From contig JAAYVZ010000013.1 in assembly GCA_012516935.1 (NCBI GenBank), positions 1 through 46,980 of the forward strand: a stretch of 46,980 nt of DNA, written 5' to 3'. The notes beneath the pieces were generated by a model. That model worked only from the letters and a program-made list of their open reading frames with translations, had not been told where the DNA came from and did no database searches. Positions 16,135 through 24,783 of the stretch are shown one piece after another. The translations under genes and the position numbers were made by a program. Numbering within the stretch: position 1 is the first letter of the stretch; each line of letters begins with the position of its first letter. The DNA is from Holophagae bacterium. Lineage in GTDB: Bacteria; Acidobacteriota; Thermoanaerobaculia; Thermoanaerobaculales; Thermoanaerobaculaceae.

Positions 16135-17697
16135 GTGTCCGACCGTCTGCTTACCGGCAAGGTGCCCTGGGACGTCGTGGCGGGGCACGTGCGCGGACCG
16201 CTCCCACCCGAGGTGGTGCTCGGCCCGGCGCACGGCGAGGACGCCGCGCTGGTGCGGTTCGGCAACGAGCTGTGGGCCGTGGCCGCCGACCCCGTGACGT
16301 TCGCGGCGCGCGGCGCCGGGCGGCTCGCCGTGATCGTCAACGCCAACGACGTGGCGGTGCGCGGGGCCGTGCCGCGCCTTTTCCTGGCCGTGGTGCTGCT
16401 GGCCGAGAGCGACGCCACGGCCGACCGCGCGGTGGCGCTCCTCGACGAAATCCGCACCACTTGCGCCGAGCTGGGCGTCGGGCTGATCGGCGGCCACACC
16501 GAGGTCGCGCCCGGCATCGACCACAGCATCGTCTGCGGGACCATGCTCGGCCCCATCAGCGACCGGCCCATCACCACCGCGGGCCTGCGGCCGGGTGACC
16601 GCGTCGGGCTCGTGCGCACGGCTGGCCTCGAGGGAACGGCGATTCTCCGGGAGGCGTGGGGGAAGCGCCTCGCCGCGCTGCATCCCGCCGGCGCTTTCCC
16701 CGCGAATGAGGTCGCAGCCGATCCCGGAACGCTGCTCGTGGTGCAGGAGGCGCTGGCCGCCGCTGCCTGCCCCGCCGTGAGCGCGCTCCACGACGTCACC
16801 GAGGGCGGGGTCGGCGAGGCGCTACACGAGCTGGGGCAGGCCTCCGGCTGCGTCATCGAGGCCCGGCGAGAGGACGTGCCGGTACTGCCCTCGACACGAG
16901 CGCTGTGCGAGGACCTCGGCCTCGATCCGCTCGGGCTCATCGGCTCGGGCGCGCTCCTCGTCGGGTGCGCCGAGGGTGGCGTCCGCGCGGTCGAGGAAGC
17001 GCTCGCTGCGGTTGCCGCGCCGGTGGCGTGGGTCGGCCGCGCCCACGCCGCTCAGGCCGTGGTGGCGACGCTGCCGCGCTTCCCGCGCGACGAGCTCCTC
17101 AAGGCTGGCCTTCTGGCCCGGGTGCGTGCCCTCATCTTCGACCTCGACGGGACGCTCGCCGAGTCGGATTACGACTGGCCGGCGATCCGGCGCGAGCTGG
17201 GCATCACCGAGCCGTCGATCGTCGACGCCCTCAACGGCCTGCCCGAGCCCGAGCGCTCGCGGCAGTGGACACGCCTGGAGGAGATCGAGCGCGAGGCCAC
17301 GGCGGCGGCACGCCTGCGCCCCGGGGCACGAGAGCTCGTCACCTGGCTGCGCGGGCGTGGGTTGCCGTGTGCCCTGGTAACCAACAACACGGCGGAGAAC
17401 ACCTCGTCGCTGCTGTCCCGCTTCGGGCTCGGCTTCGACCTCGTGATGACCCGAGACGACGGGCTCTGGAAACCGTCCGGTGCGCCCGTGCGCGCAGCGG
17501 CGCACCGGCTCGGCGTACCGATCGAGGCGTGCGCGAAGGTAGGGGACGGGCGGTACGACGTGCTTGCCGGGCGCGAGGCCGGGTGTGGCGTCGTCGCCCT
17601 GGTCCGGCTGGCCGGGTACGCGCTCGACCCTCGACCGGATCTCGTTTTCCCCGACCCGCAAGCGCTCTGGCGCAACCTGCTGATGATCCACGAGTAA
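16135..17697 (+). CDS. AIR-synthase-related (PurM/HypE-like) domain fused to a HAD hydrolase
   Basis: One uninterrupted frame of 520 residues holds two enzymes. Residues about 1-325 are a PurM-type ATP-dependent domain: GEDAALVRF, TDP-like ADPVTFA, IVNANDVAVRG, IGGHTEV and GDRVGLVRT match the AIR synthase/HypE/ThiL/SelD superfamily, closest in feel to HypE-like 'AIR synthase related' proteins. Residues about 330-520 are a HAD phosphatase with all four motifs: DLDGT (D336), VTNN, the lysine of KPSGAP and GDGRYD. There is no stop or start-like break between them. PurM-fold proteins make or consume acyl-phosphate or phosphoryl intermediates, so a metabolite-repair or coupled phosphorylation/dephosphorylation role is possible, but this is inference. 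No hydrogenase, thiamine or purine gene is adjacent. GTG start without a strong Shine-Dalgarno. Confidence 0.83.
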   Translation: MSDRLLTGKVPWDVVAGHVRGPLPPEVVLGPAHGEDAALVRFGNELWAVAADPVTFAARGAGRLAVIVNANDVAVRGAVPRLFLAVVLLAESDATADRAVALLDEIRTTCAELGVGLIGGHTEVAPGIDHSIVCGTMLGPISDRPITTAGLRPGDRVGLVRTAGLEGTAILREAWGKRLAALHPAGAFPANEVAADPGTLLVVQEALAAAACPAVSALHDVTEGGVGEALHELGQASGCVIEARREDVPVLPSTRALCEDLGLDPLGLIGSGALLVGCAEGGVRAVEEALAAVAAPVAWVGRAHAAQAVVATLPRFPRDELLKAGLLARVRALIFDLDGTLAESDYDWPAIRRELGITEPSIVDALNGLPEPERSRQWTRLEEIEREATAAARLRPGARELVTWLRGRGLPCALVTNNTAENTSSLLSRFGLGFDLVMTRDDGLWKPSGAPVRAAAHRLGVPIEACAKVGDGRYDVLAGREAGCGVVALVRLAGYALDPRPDLVFPDPQALWRNLLMIHE

Positions 17698-17744
17698 GGA
17701 CAGAAACGCCCACGACTGGATACCCCGCTGGCAACGCGGAACCG

Positions 17745-17776
17745 GGTGCGAGCATAAAGCGTCACCAGGTGCGAGC
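17745..17776. promoter_or_regulatory. Direct repeat upstream of the sugar operon, possible operator
   Basis: GGTGCGAGC occurs twice, at 17745-17753 and 17768-17776, with starts 23 bases apart (about two helical turns), 130-160 bases before the GTG of the first operon gene. The 14-base spacer holds an AT-rich CATAAAG. Direct repeats phased by two turns upstream of a catabolic operon are a common operator design. No regulator gene is nearby, so this is tentative. Confidence 0.28.
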
Positions 17777-17907
17777 CTGGGCCCGGCTCGCGGGCATTCC
17801 GGCGGCACGAACTCGCGATCCCGCGGTCCGAGAAGGCAGGGCTTGCCGCGGACCGGCGGCCGTGCTCTCATCGGCAGCCAGGTCGCGAGGGAAGGAAGGG
17901 AGCCGAC

Positions 17908-19104
17908 GTGGAGTGCAGGGCATCGTTCGGGGTCATGCTGACGGCCGCTTCGGGCCGGGTAGCGCGAGACGGTGACGTGCGGCCCGAGACCCACCTCTCC
18001 GAGGTCGCGCATGCCTTCGCCCCTGGCGCGGCGCTGCGTCACGCCGCACGGCTGGGCCATGGCCACATCAACGACACGTTCCTCGTCGAGCTGGACCGCG
18101 GCGGCCGAGGCCAGCGCCTGGTGCTGCAGCGGCTCAACCGCCAGGTGTTCGCCGATCCGCTCGCCGTCATGTCCAATATCGAGCGGGTGCTCGACCACCT
18201 TCGTCGCACGCTTGCCGGCTTCGCGCCCGAGGTGCGGGCGCGGCGCGTCCTGACCCTCGTCCACACCGGGGAGGGCTCGGCGTGGACGTGCGACAGCGCC
18301 GGCGAAGTCTGGCGCGCCTACCTGTTCATCGAGCGCGCCCGCTCGGGCGCGACTGCTGGCGTGCCGGCCGAGGCGTTCCAGGTGGCGCGGGCGTTCGGCG
18401 AGTTCCTGCGCCGACTCGCCGACTACGACGGCCCGCCGCTGGCGGTGACGATCCCCGCCTTCCACGACACTCGTCGCCGGGTCGACGCGCTCGTCGCCGC
18501 CGTCGCGCGCGATGCCGCGGGACGGGTTGCGGGTTGTCGGAAAGAGATCGACCTCGCCCTCGAACAACAGCCCCTGGCCGCGGTGCTGCTCGACCTCCAC
18601 GAAGGCGGGCTGGTGCCGGAGCGCATCACCCACAACGACACCAAGCTCGACAACGTGCTGTTGGACGAGATCACGGGCGAGGCGCTGGCGGTGCTGGATC
18701 TCGACACCGTGATGCCGGGGATGGCGCTCGCCGACTTCGGCGACCTGGTGCGTTCGGGCGTCACGACCGCCGCCGAGGACGAGCCCGACTGCTCCCGCGT
18801 CGAGGCCGACCCCGAGCTGTTCGCGGCGCTGACGGCGGGCTTTCTGGATGGGGTCGCGAAGTTGCTCCGCCCGGTCGAGGTCGAGCACTTGGCGGTGGCC
18901 GGCCAAGTCGTTACGTACGAGATCGCCGTCCGCTTCCTCACCGACCACCTCGACGGCGACACGTACTTCCGCATCGGCCGCCCGGGGCACAACCTCGACC
19001 GCGCCCGCACCCAGCTCGCGCTGCTGCGCTCGCTGCAGCGCCAACAGGGCGCGTTCCGGCGAATCGCAGCCCGCTCGGCGATCGAGGCAGGGGTCGGGTC
19101 ATGA
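17908..19104 (+). CDS. Phosphotransferase resembling N-acetylhexosamine 1-kinase (NahK)
   Basis: An aminoglycoside-phosphotransferase-fold kinase of 398 residues. The catalytic loop HNDTKLDN (H242, D244, N250) and metal-binding DLDTVMPG (D264, D266) closely follow, from memory, the pattern of N-acetylhexosamine 1-kinases (HNDTK...N...DLDT-MPG), which phosphorylate GalNAc or GlcNAc at C1 with ATP. The early LGHGHINDTF is the glycine loop and the GQRLVLQRLN segment carries the beta-strand 3 region. GTG 17908 follows AAGGGAG at a good distance; an ATG at 17935 is possible. The stop overlaps the next start as ATGA. Its place before a sugar symporter and a GH36-like glycosidase strongly supports a sugar kinase, with hexose or N-acetylhexosamine left open. 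Confidence 0.78.
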   Translation: MECRASFGVMLTAASGRVARDGDVRPETHLSEVAHAFAPGAALRHAARLGHGHINDTFLVELDRGGRGQRLVLQRLNRQVFADPLAVMSNIERVLDHLRRTLAGFAPEVRARRVLTLVHTGEGSAWTCDSAGEVWRAYLFIERARSGATAGVPAEAFQVARAFGEFLRRLADYDGPPLAVTIPAFHDTRRRVDALVAAVARDAAGRVAGCRKEIDLALEQQPLAAVLLDLHEGGLVPERITHNDTKLDNVLLDEITGEALAVLDLDTVMPGMALADFGDLVRSGVTTAAEDEPDCSRVEADPELFAALTAGFLDGVAKLLRPVEVEHLAVAGQVVTYEIAVRFLTDHLDGDTYFRIGRPGHNLDRARTQLALLRSLQRQQGAFRRIAARSAIEAGVGS

Positions 19105-20588
19105 GCCTGCTCCACCCCATCGACGGGGCGATCGTCGGCCTCTACCTGCTCGGCACCATGGTCGCGGGCGTGCTGGTGCGGCGGCACGTCAGCAAGGTGG
19201 AGCATTTCCTGCTCGCCGGGCGGGAGATGGACGTCGCCCTCGGCGTGGCCTCGCTCGCGGCCACCGAGTTCGGCATCGTGACCTGCGTCTACACCGCCCA
19301 GAACGGGTTCAAGTACGGCTTCGCCGGCGCCACGCCCGGGATCCTCAACGCCGTGGCGATGCTCGTGGTGGGTCTCACCGGGTTTTGCATCGAGCCGTTG
19401 CGTGAGGCGGGGGTAGTGACGTTGCCCGAGCTGTTCGAGCGGCGATTCGGGCCGCGGGTGCGGGCAGCAGCCGCGGTGGTGATGGTGCTCGGCGGCCTGC
19501 TCAACATGGGGGTGTTTCTGCGCACCGGCGGCGAGTTCCTCCTCACGGTGACCGGCGCCGGTACGGGCGGCTCCGGCTCGTGGGCACGGACCCACACGCT
19601 CGAGCTGGCGATGACCGCGCTCCTGCTGCTGGTCGGAATCTACACCGTCCTGGGCGGAATGCTGTCGGTGCTGGTCACCGACTTCCTCCAGTTCGTGGTG
19701 ATGAGCGCGGGGCTGTTGGTGGTGACGGTGCTGGTGCTGGCGCGGGTCGGTTGGACGAACCTGGTGGTTGCGGTGGAGCGGTACCACGGCGCCGGGGGCT
19801 TCAACCCTCTGGTCAACCCCGAGATGGGGTGGGCGTACGTGCTTTTCAACGCCTGCCTGAACCTGGCTGTGGTCCTCACCTGGATGGCGGTGATCCAGCG
19901 CGTCCTCGCTGCCCGCGACACCAAGACCGGACGCAAGGTGTTCGTCCGTACCAGCTTCTTCTTCGTCACCCGGTTTCTCATCCCGGGGATCTGGGGCATT
20001 GCGGCCCTGGCGCTGCTCGGCCCCGGCGTCGACAGCCTGCAGGCGATGCCGCGGTTTCTCGCCCATTTCGTGCCGGTGGGGATCATGGGGCTGCTCCTCG
20101 CCGCCATGCTCGCCGCCGACATGAGCACTGATTCCTCGTACATGCTGACTTGGGCAAGCTTGATCTACAACGACCTCCTGGCGCGCTTCCGCCGCCGGTC
20201 GTGGGGCGATCGCGAGGGGCTGCGCGTCAACCGCCTGATCGTCGCCGCCATCGGTGTGTTTCTGCTGTGGTATGGGCTGTGGTACCCGCTCAAGGGTGAC
20301 CTCTGGACCTACCTCGGGGTGACCGGGACGATCTACCTTGCCAGCATGTCGACGCTGCTCGTGGCGTGCTGCTACTGGCGGCGCGCCAGCCCCACCGGCG
20401 CGGCGGCGGCGATCGTTGCTGGTGCCGTCATCCCGGTCGCCTACCTGGTCCTCGAGCAGCTCCCCGCCACGGCGGCGTTCGCCCGCACCACGGTGGGCCC
20501 GTATTGGTCGGGCCTCGCGGCGTATGCCGCCTCGGCGTTGGCGATGATGGTCGGCTCGTGGCTCAGGCCCGCCAAGGAGGCGTCATGA
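19101..20588 (+). CDS. SSS-family sodium:solute symporter
   Basis: An inner-membrane Na+-coupled transporter of 495 residues with about 13 helices. Features: the N-terminal GAIVGLYLLGTMVAGV helix, the HFLLAGREM segment that marks the end of the first loop in sugar-type SSS members, GFKYGFAGATPG, LPELFERRFG and a late helix pair near AADMSTDSSYMLTWAS. This Asp/Ser/Thr-rich motif lies where the family binds sodium. It overlaps the kinase gene by four bases and the 52-residue membrane-protein gene by four bases, so translation is coupled. Context points to a sugar released by the downstream glycosidase. Other SSS members carry amino acids or nucleosides, so the substrate remains inferred. Confidence 0.9.
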   Translation: MSLLHPIDGAIVGLYLLGTMVAGVLVRRHVSKVEHFLLAGREMDVALGVASLAATEFGIVTCVYTAQNGFKYGFAGATPGILNAVAMLVVGLTGFCIEPLREAGVVTLPELFERRFGPRVRAAAAVVMVLGGLLNMGVFLRTGGEFLLTVTGAGTGGSGSWARTHTLELAMTALLLLVGIYTVLGGMLSVLVTDFLQFVVMSAGLLVVTVLVLARVGWTNLVVAVERYHGAGGFNPLVNPEMGWAYVLFNACLNLAVVLTWMAVIQRVLAARDTKTGRKVFVRTSFFFVTRFLIPGIWGIAALALLGPGVDSLQAMPRFLAHFVPVGIMGLLLAAMLAADMSTDSSYMLTWASLIYNDLLARFRRRSWGDREGLRVNRLIVAAIGVFLLWYGLWYPLKGDLWTYLGVTGTIYLASMSTLLVACCYWRRASPTGAAAAIVAGAVIPVAYLVLEQLPATAAFARTTVGPYWSGLAAYAASALAMMVGSWLRPAKEAS

Positions 20589-20743
20589 GCCCCTCTGGAC
20601 ACCTCGTGTGGTGGCTGATCACGGCGACGTGCCTGCTCTGGCTCGGCACGGTCACGCTCGTGGTCGCGTGGAAGGGAACGCGTGACATCTTCGCCATGCT
20701 CCGCCGGCTGCGGAAAGCGGGCAAGAAGGAGGACGAGCCATGA
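20585..20743 (+). CDS. 52-residue single-helix membrane protein, likely symporter accessory protein
   Basis: The frame starts with an ATG overlapping the symporter stop (ATGA at 20585-20588) and ends with a TGA overlapping the next gene's ATG (20740-20743). The protein has a short N-terminus, one helix (about residues 8-28, rich in Trp, Leu, Val) and a basic/acidic tail (RRLRKAGKKEDE). Such tiny proteins coupled to SSS transporters are known as 'symporter small accessory proteins', but this one was not matched to a specific family. The coupling on both sides and the hydrophobic helix make it almost certainly real. The likely job is to stabilise or regulate the symporter. Confidence 0.72.
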   Translation: MSPSGHLVWWLITATCLLWLGTVTLVVAWKGTRDIFAMLRRLRKAGKKEDEP

Positions 20744-23442
20744 GGAGGTCGGCTACGAAGGTCTGCATCCTCGCGGTGCTGCTCGCGGTGGCGGCTGAGG
20801 CTGGGCAGGCGGACCACCGGTTCGAGCTCGCCAACGCCAGGCTAGCGGCCACTGTGGAGGTGGTCGACGGGCACCTCGCAAGGGAGACCCTGCGCGGAGC
20901 CGGCACCGCCGCAGCCCCCGCGGAGCTCGTCACCGACGGAGGCTTCTCGGTCGAGGTGGTGTGGACCGGCTGGCAGGCGCCCGGCAAGGTCGATAACGCC
21001 GACAACGCGGTCACCTTCGGCCCGGCCGACTTCGCCTTCGCGAGCGCAACCAGCTCCACCGACAACGACGTGCACGAGCTGACGCTCGCCTTCGCCGGCC
21101 CCGGGGGGCTCAGGCTCGAGGTGCGTTACCGGCTGGGTGACCGCGACTTCTTCCTGCGCCGCCGGCTGCGGGTTCTCGACGCCGAACACCGGGGGCACTA
21201 CCTGGACAGGCTATGGAGCCTCGATACCTCGCTGCGGACCCCGGCAACGGTGCTCAAGGCCGGTGGGTTCGGGCAGCCTGTCGCCCTCCTCGTTCCCGGC
21301 GGTGGCGCGTTCGTCGGCCTCGAATGGCCGGCCGCCGACAACCGGCTCGAGCGCGCTGGCGAGACGACCCGGGTGCGCTGCGGCGACTTCATGGGCGAGG
21401 TGATCGGCCCCGAGGGGGTCGCCGGGGAGGACGTGGTGCTCGCGGTCACCCCCGACGCGCACGTCAAGGGGTGGTTCCTCGCCTACCTCGACACCATCCG
21501 CGCCGGCAAGCTCCGTCCCTACACACTCTACAACTCCTGGTACGACCTGCGCTCCGCCGAGTATCCGCGGGTCGCGCCCGACCACGTGATGAACGAGGAG
21601 AACGTGCTGCGGATCGCCCGCCGGCTGCAGGAGCGGATGGTGGCACGACACGGCATCACCCTCGACGCCTTCGTCCTCGACGACGGCTGGGACGTCTACC
21701 GCTCCGACTGGCAGCTGCGGCCGGCACAGCTCCCCCGAGGGCTGGCGCCGATCGTCGATCAGCTCGCCACAACCCACACCCGGCTGGGCGTGTGGTACGG
21801 ACCCACCGGCGGCTATTCCTTCCGCAAAGAGCGCGTCAGTTGGATGCGCGCGCATGGCTACGAGACGGCCGGCGACCAGATGTGGGTCGGCGGCCCCCGC
21901 TACGGAGCGCTGCTCGAGCGCCGCACCACCGACATGGTCAAGGCCGGTGTGCGCTACTTCAAGTGGGACGGGTTCCAGTTCCTGGCCACCGGCCCCGACC
22001 TCGGCACCCCGCCGGGAATTCACGCGCGTCGGTCTGTCCTCAAGACCGTTGGCCGCCTCGCTTCGAACGTTCGCGCGCTCGATCCCGACGTCTTTCTCAA
22101 CATCACCTCCGGTACCTGGCTGTCGCCGTGGTGGCTGACGATCGCCGACCAGATCTGGATGGGGGGCGAGGACTACGGCGCGGCGGACGTGCCCTCGATC
22201 TCCTCCCGCGACTCCTCGATCACCTACCGCGACCTGGTGCTGTACGAGGACTTCCGGACCAACGACTTGTGGTTCCCGATTGCCAACCTCATGACCCACG
22301 GCGTGCTCAAGGGCTCGATCGATGTCGAGGAGATCGGCCGCGACGAGCCGCTGCCCGGCTTCGCCAACGAGGTCGTTTTCTACCTGGCGCGCGGCGTGAG
22401 CATGCACGAGCTGTACATCTCCCCGGACGTACTCTCGGAGGACGAGTGGCAGGTGCTGGCGCAAGCCCTGTACTGGGCCCGCGACCGATTCGCCGTGCTG
22501 TCCCGCTCCGAGATGATCGGCGGCGATCCCAACCGCCGCGAGGCGTACGGCTGGGCCCACTTCAAGGGTCGGCGCGGCATCGTGGCGGCCCGGAACCCGG
22601 AGATCACCGCGGCCACGCTCGCAGTGACGCTCGATCCCGGGCTCGGTCTCGACGAGGCCGCGTCGGAGCTCGTGCTCGAGCGCGTCTACCCGACCCGTTG
22701 GGTGGACCCCCGTCTGCACCGCGCTGGCGAGCGGGTGGAGCTCCCGCTTTCGGGCTACGAGGCGGCGGTCTACGAGCTCTACCCGCTGGCCGAGGCCGGC
22801 GAGCCGCTCCTCGCCGGGGTGACCTTCACCGAGACCGCCCGCGCGGGCCGAACGCGCTGCCTGGCGGTCCTCGACGCTGGGCCCGAGATCCGTGTGCTCG
22901 ACCCGCACGCGGTGCGTTCGCTGCGCATCCTCGGCAAAACGGCCCGCGACGCCAGCGAGCTCACCGTGCCCCCGCGGTCACCGCTCGTTGGGGCACCGCG
23001 TGTCGAGCCCGGCGACGGCGGCCTCCGTGTCTCGTTCACCCTCGCCGAGCGGGCACGCGGGGCGAAGGTCGCCGTGCTCCTGCGCCCCTCGTCACCCACC
23101 CCCGGCCCCAACGACCCCGTCTTCCGCCTGACCCTCGATGGGCAACCTGCCCAGCCAGAGCGGGTTTCGGTGCCGGGTGTGTGGGCGTGGCTGAGCGTAC
23201 CGGTGCAACCCGGCGCACACGAGCTTGCGCTTGGCCTCGCCAACACCGACGGGAAGCCGTGGACCGGCAGCGCCCAGGCGTGGCTGATCGGCACCGAGCG
23301 GGTCGAGCCGGTCGAGATCCGGCTGGCGGCGCACCGACCGCTGGCCCCGGCCCGTCCCCTCCCGCCCTCTGGCCTTGGCCCGTCCGAGCTGCCGGCCAGT
23401 GTGCGGCTCGGCGAGCTGGTGCTGGCGGCCGCGACGCGCTGA
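20740..23442 (+). CDS. Exported GH36-like alpha-galactosidase/alpha-N-acetylgalactosaminidase
   Basis: A secreted or periplasmic retaining glycosidase of 900 residues. A signal peptide (about 1-24) is followed by an N-terminal beta-sandwich (about 28-250), a TIM barrel (about 265-610) and C-terminal beta domains (about 620-900). The barrel carries the clan GH-D signature: VLDDGWD near residue 320, the nucleophile D410 in YFKWDGF, and a candidate acid/base aspartate in the GGEDYG region (E477-D478), though this part departs from classical GH36 sequences. Members hydrolyse alpha-linked galactose or GalNAc. Translationally coupled to the small membrane protein. With the NahK-like kinase in the same operon, alpha-GalNAc release is an attractive idea, but alpha-galactose is equally allowed. 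Confidence 0.8.
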   Translation: MRRSATKVCILAVLLAVAAEAGQADHRFELANARLAATVEVVDGHLARETLRGAGTAAAPAELVTDGGFSVEVVWTGWQAPGKVDNADNAVTFGPADFAFASATSSTDNDVHELTLAFAGPGGLRLEVRYRLGDRDFFLRRRLRVLDAEHRGHYLDRLWSLDTSLRTPATVLKAGGFGQPVALLVPGGGAFVGLEWPAADNRLERAGETTRVRCGDFMGEVIGPEGVAGEDVVLAVTPDAHVKGWFLAYLDTIRAGKLRPYTLYNSWYDLRSAEYPRVAPDHVMNEENVLRIARRLQERMVARHGITLDAFVLDDGWDVYRSDWQLRPAQLPRGLAPIVDQLATTHTRLGVWYGPTGGYSFRKERVSWMRAHGYETAGDQMWVGGPRYGALLERRTTDMVKAGVRYFKWDGFQFLATGPDLGTPPGIHARRSVLKTVGRLASNVRALDPDVFLNITSGTWLSPWWLTIADQIWMGGEDYGAADVPSISSRDSSITYRDLVLYEDFRTNDLWFPIANLMTHGVLKGSIDVEEIGRDEPLPGFANEVVFYLARGVSMHELYISPDVLSEDEWQVLAQALYWARDRFAVLSRSEMIGGDPNRREAYGWAHFKGRRGIVAARNPEITAATLAVTLDPGLGLDEAASELVLERVYPTRWVDPRLHRAGERVELPLSGYEAAVYELYPLAEAGEPLLAGVTFTETARAGRTRCLAVLDAGPEIRVLDPHAVRSLRILGKTARDASELTVPPRSPLVGAPRVEPGDGGLRVSFTLAERARGAKVAVLLRPSSPTPGPNDPVFRLTLDGQPAQPERVSVPGVWAWLSVPVQPGAHELALGLANTDGKPWTGSAQAWLIGTERVEPVEIRLAAHRPLAPARPLPPSGLGPSELPASVRLGELVLAAATR

Positions 23443-23503
23443 GCGCCGTCCTCGGCCGGGGGAGTCACCCGGGAAACCGGAGCGCCGTCCCGCTCCAGGG
23501 CTT

Positions 23504-23509
23504 TACAAT
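23504..23509 (+). promoter_or_regulatory. Candidate -10 element for the C45-like gene
   Basis: TACAAT differs from the consensus TATAAT at one base and lies 41 bases before the ATG at 23551, in a region with no other AT-rich stretch. A -35 match is not visible at 17 bases. It suggests the C45-like gene is transcribed separately from the sugar operon, whose last gene ends at 23442. Confidence 0.35.
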
Positions 23510-23550
23510 GCGCCGGGCCGCCCGACGCGGGACCCGACTTGGAGATCGAC

Positions 23551-24774
23551 ATGACAGGTCGCAACGTCACGCTCACTGCCCTGTTGCCGATTGCGGTTCT
23601 CGCCGTGGCGCTGTCTGGGGCCCCCGCGCCTGCATCCGCGTGCACCACGGCGGTGGTTTCGGGCGCGGCCACCGCCGATGGCCGCCCGCTGCTGTGGAAA
23701 AATCGTGACGCCAACGAACTCCACAACCAGGTCGTCTACCGCGAGGACGGTCGCTACCCGTACGTGGGCCTCGTCAATCAGGGTGACACCGCCGGGCTGC
23801 AGATCTGGGCCGGTGTCAACAGCGTCGGGTTTGCGGTCATGAACTCGGCGTCGTACAACCTCGACGACAAGACCACGTTGGCCGAGGGGGCGTTCATGAA
23901 GCTGGCGTTGCAGTCGTGCGCCACCGTGGCCGACTTCGAGCGCCTGCTCGGCTCGACCAACCTCAGGGGCGCCCGCGACACCAACGCCAACTTCGGGGTC
24001 ATCGATGCGCACGGTGGCGCGGCATTTTTCGAGACCGGCCTCACCACCTTCCGGCGCTTCGACGCCAGCGACCCCAGCACCGCGCCCAGTGGCGCCCTCA
24101 TCCGTTCCAACTATTCGGACAGCGGCGATAGCGCCACTGGAACGGGGCTACTGCGTCGCGAGCGCGCCACCGAGCTCGTCGACGCCCTCATCTCCTCCCG
24201 CCAACTCGACGCTCGCACCCTTCTCGCCGGAGTGAGCCGTGATATCGCCAACCCCCGCATCGGCGCCTTTCCCCTCGCCCACCCCGAGGCGGCACGTTTC
24301 GCCTGGGTGGGCGACAGCATCAACCGCGACCTCACCGCCTCCGTGACGCTCATCGCCGGAGTACCGGCAGGCGGCGATCCGAGCCTTGCGATTGCGTGGT
24401 TCATCCTCGGACAACCGATCACCGGCATCGCGACGCCGGTGTGGGTGAAAGCTGCGGCGATACCGATGGAGCTGGCGGCGGGAGCCAAGCCGGCACCGCT
24501 GAACGCTGCCTGCGACCGCCTTCGCGCCCGACTCTATCCGTGCTGGCGAGGCGACCAGAAGCGCTACCTCGAGGTCGTCGTCCTCGCCGGACAGCGCGGT
24601 CTCCTCCTCCCGTTGCTCGCGGCCGAGGAACGAACGTTCCGCAAGGTGGGGGAGGCGGAGCGGGCCTGGAAAGGTCGGGCTCCGGCGGCCGAGGAGCTGC
24701 GGGCGCTGCAATCGCACCTCGCCGCCCGAGCCTTCGCCGCGCTCGCCACCCTCGCTACCCCGACAAGTGAGTGA
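23551..24774 (+). CDS. Exported C45/C69-like Ntn hydrolase (acyltransferase or amidase)
   Basis: A 407-residue N-terminal-nucleophile hydrolase. A signal peptide (to A30, APAPASA) is directly followed by C31-TTAVVSG, and the CTT start plus ATADGRPLLWKNRDA resembles peptidase family C45 (isopenicillin-N acyltransferase, carcinine hydrolase) and the related C69 group, where the cysteine right after processing is the nucleophile. NFGVIDAHGGAAFFET and SNYSD later in the chain fit the same fold. Signal peptidase cleavage could expose the nucleophile without self-processing. ATG 23551 is chosen since GGAG lies eight bases upstream. Probable action: hydrolysis of an amide or acyl bond in the periplasm. 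Substrate unknown. The gene ends 34 bases before the convergent 960-residue gene. Confidence 0.78.
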   Translation: MTGRNVTLTALLPIAVLAVALSGAPAPASACTTAVVSGAATADGRPLLWKNRDANELHNQVVYREDGRYPYVGLVNQGDTAGLQIWAGVNSVGFAVMNSASYNLDDKTTLAEGAFMKLALQSCATVADFERLLGSTNLRGARDTNANFGVIDAHGGAAFFETGLTTFRRFDASDPSTAPSGALIRSNYSDSGDSATGTGLLRRERATELVDALISSRQLDARTLLAGVSRDIANPRIGAFPLAHPEAARFAWVGDSINRDLTASVTLIAGVPAGGDPSLAIAWFILGQPITGIATPVWVKAAAIPMELAAGAKPAPLNAACDRLRARLYPCWRGDQKRYLEVVVLAGQRGLLLPLLAAEERTFRKVGEAERAWKGRAPAAEELRALQSHLAARAFAALATLATPTSE

Positions 24775-24783
24775 GGAAGGGAG

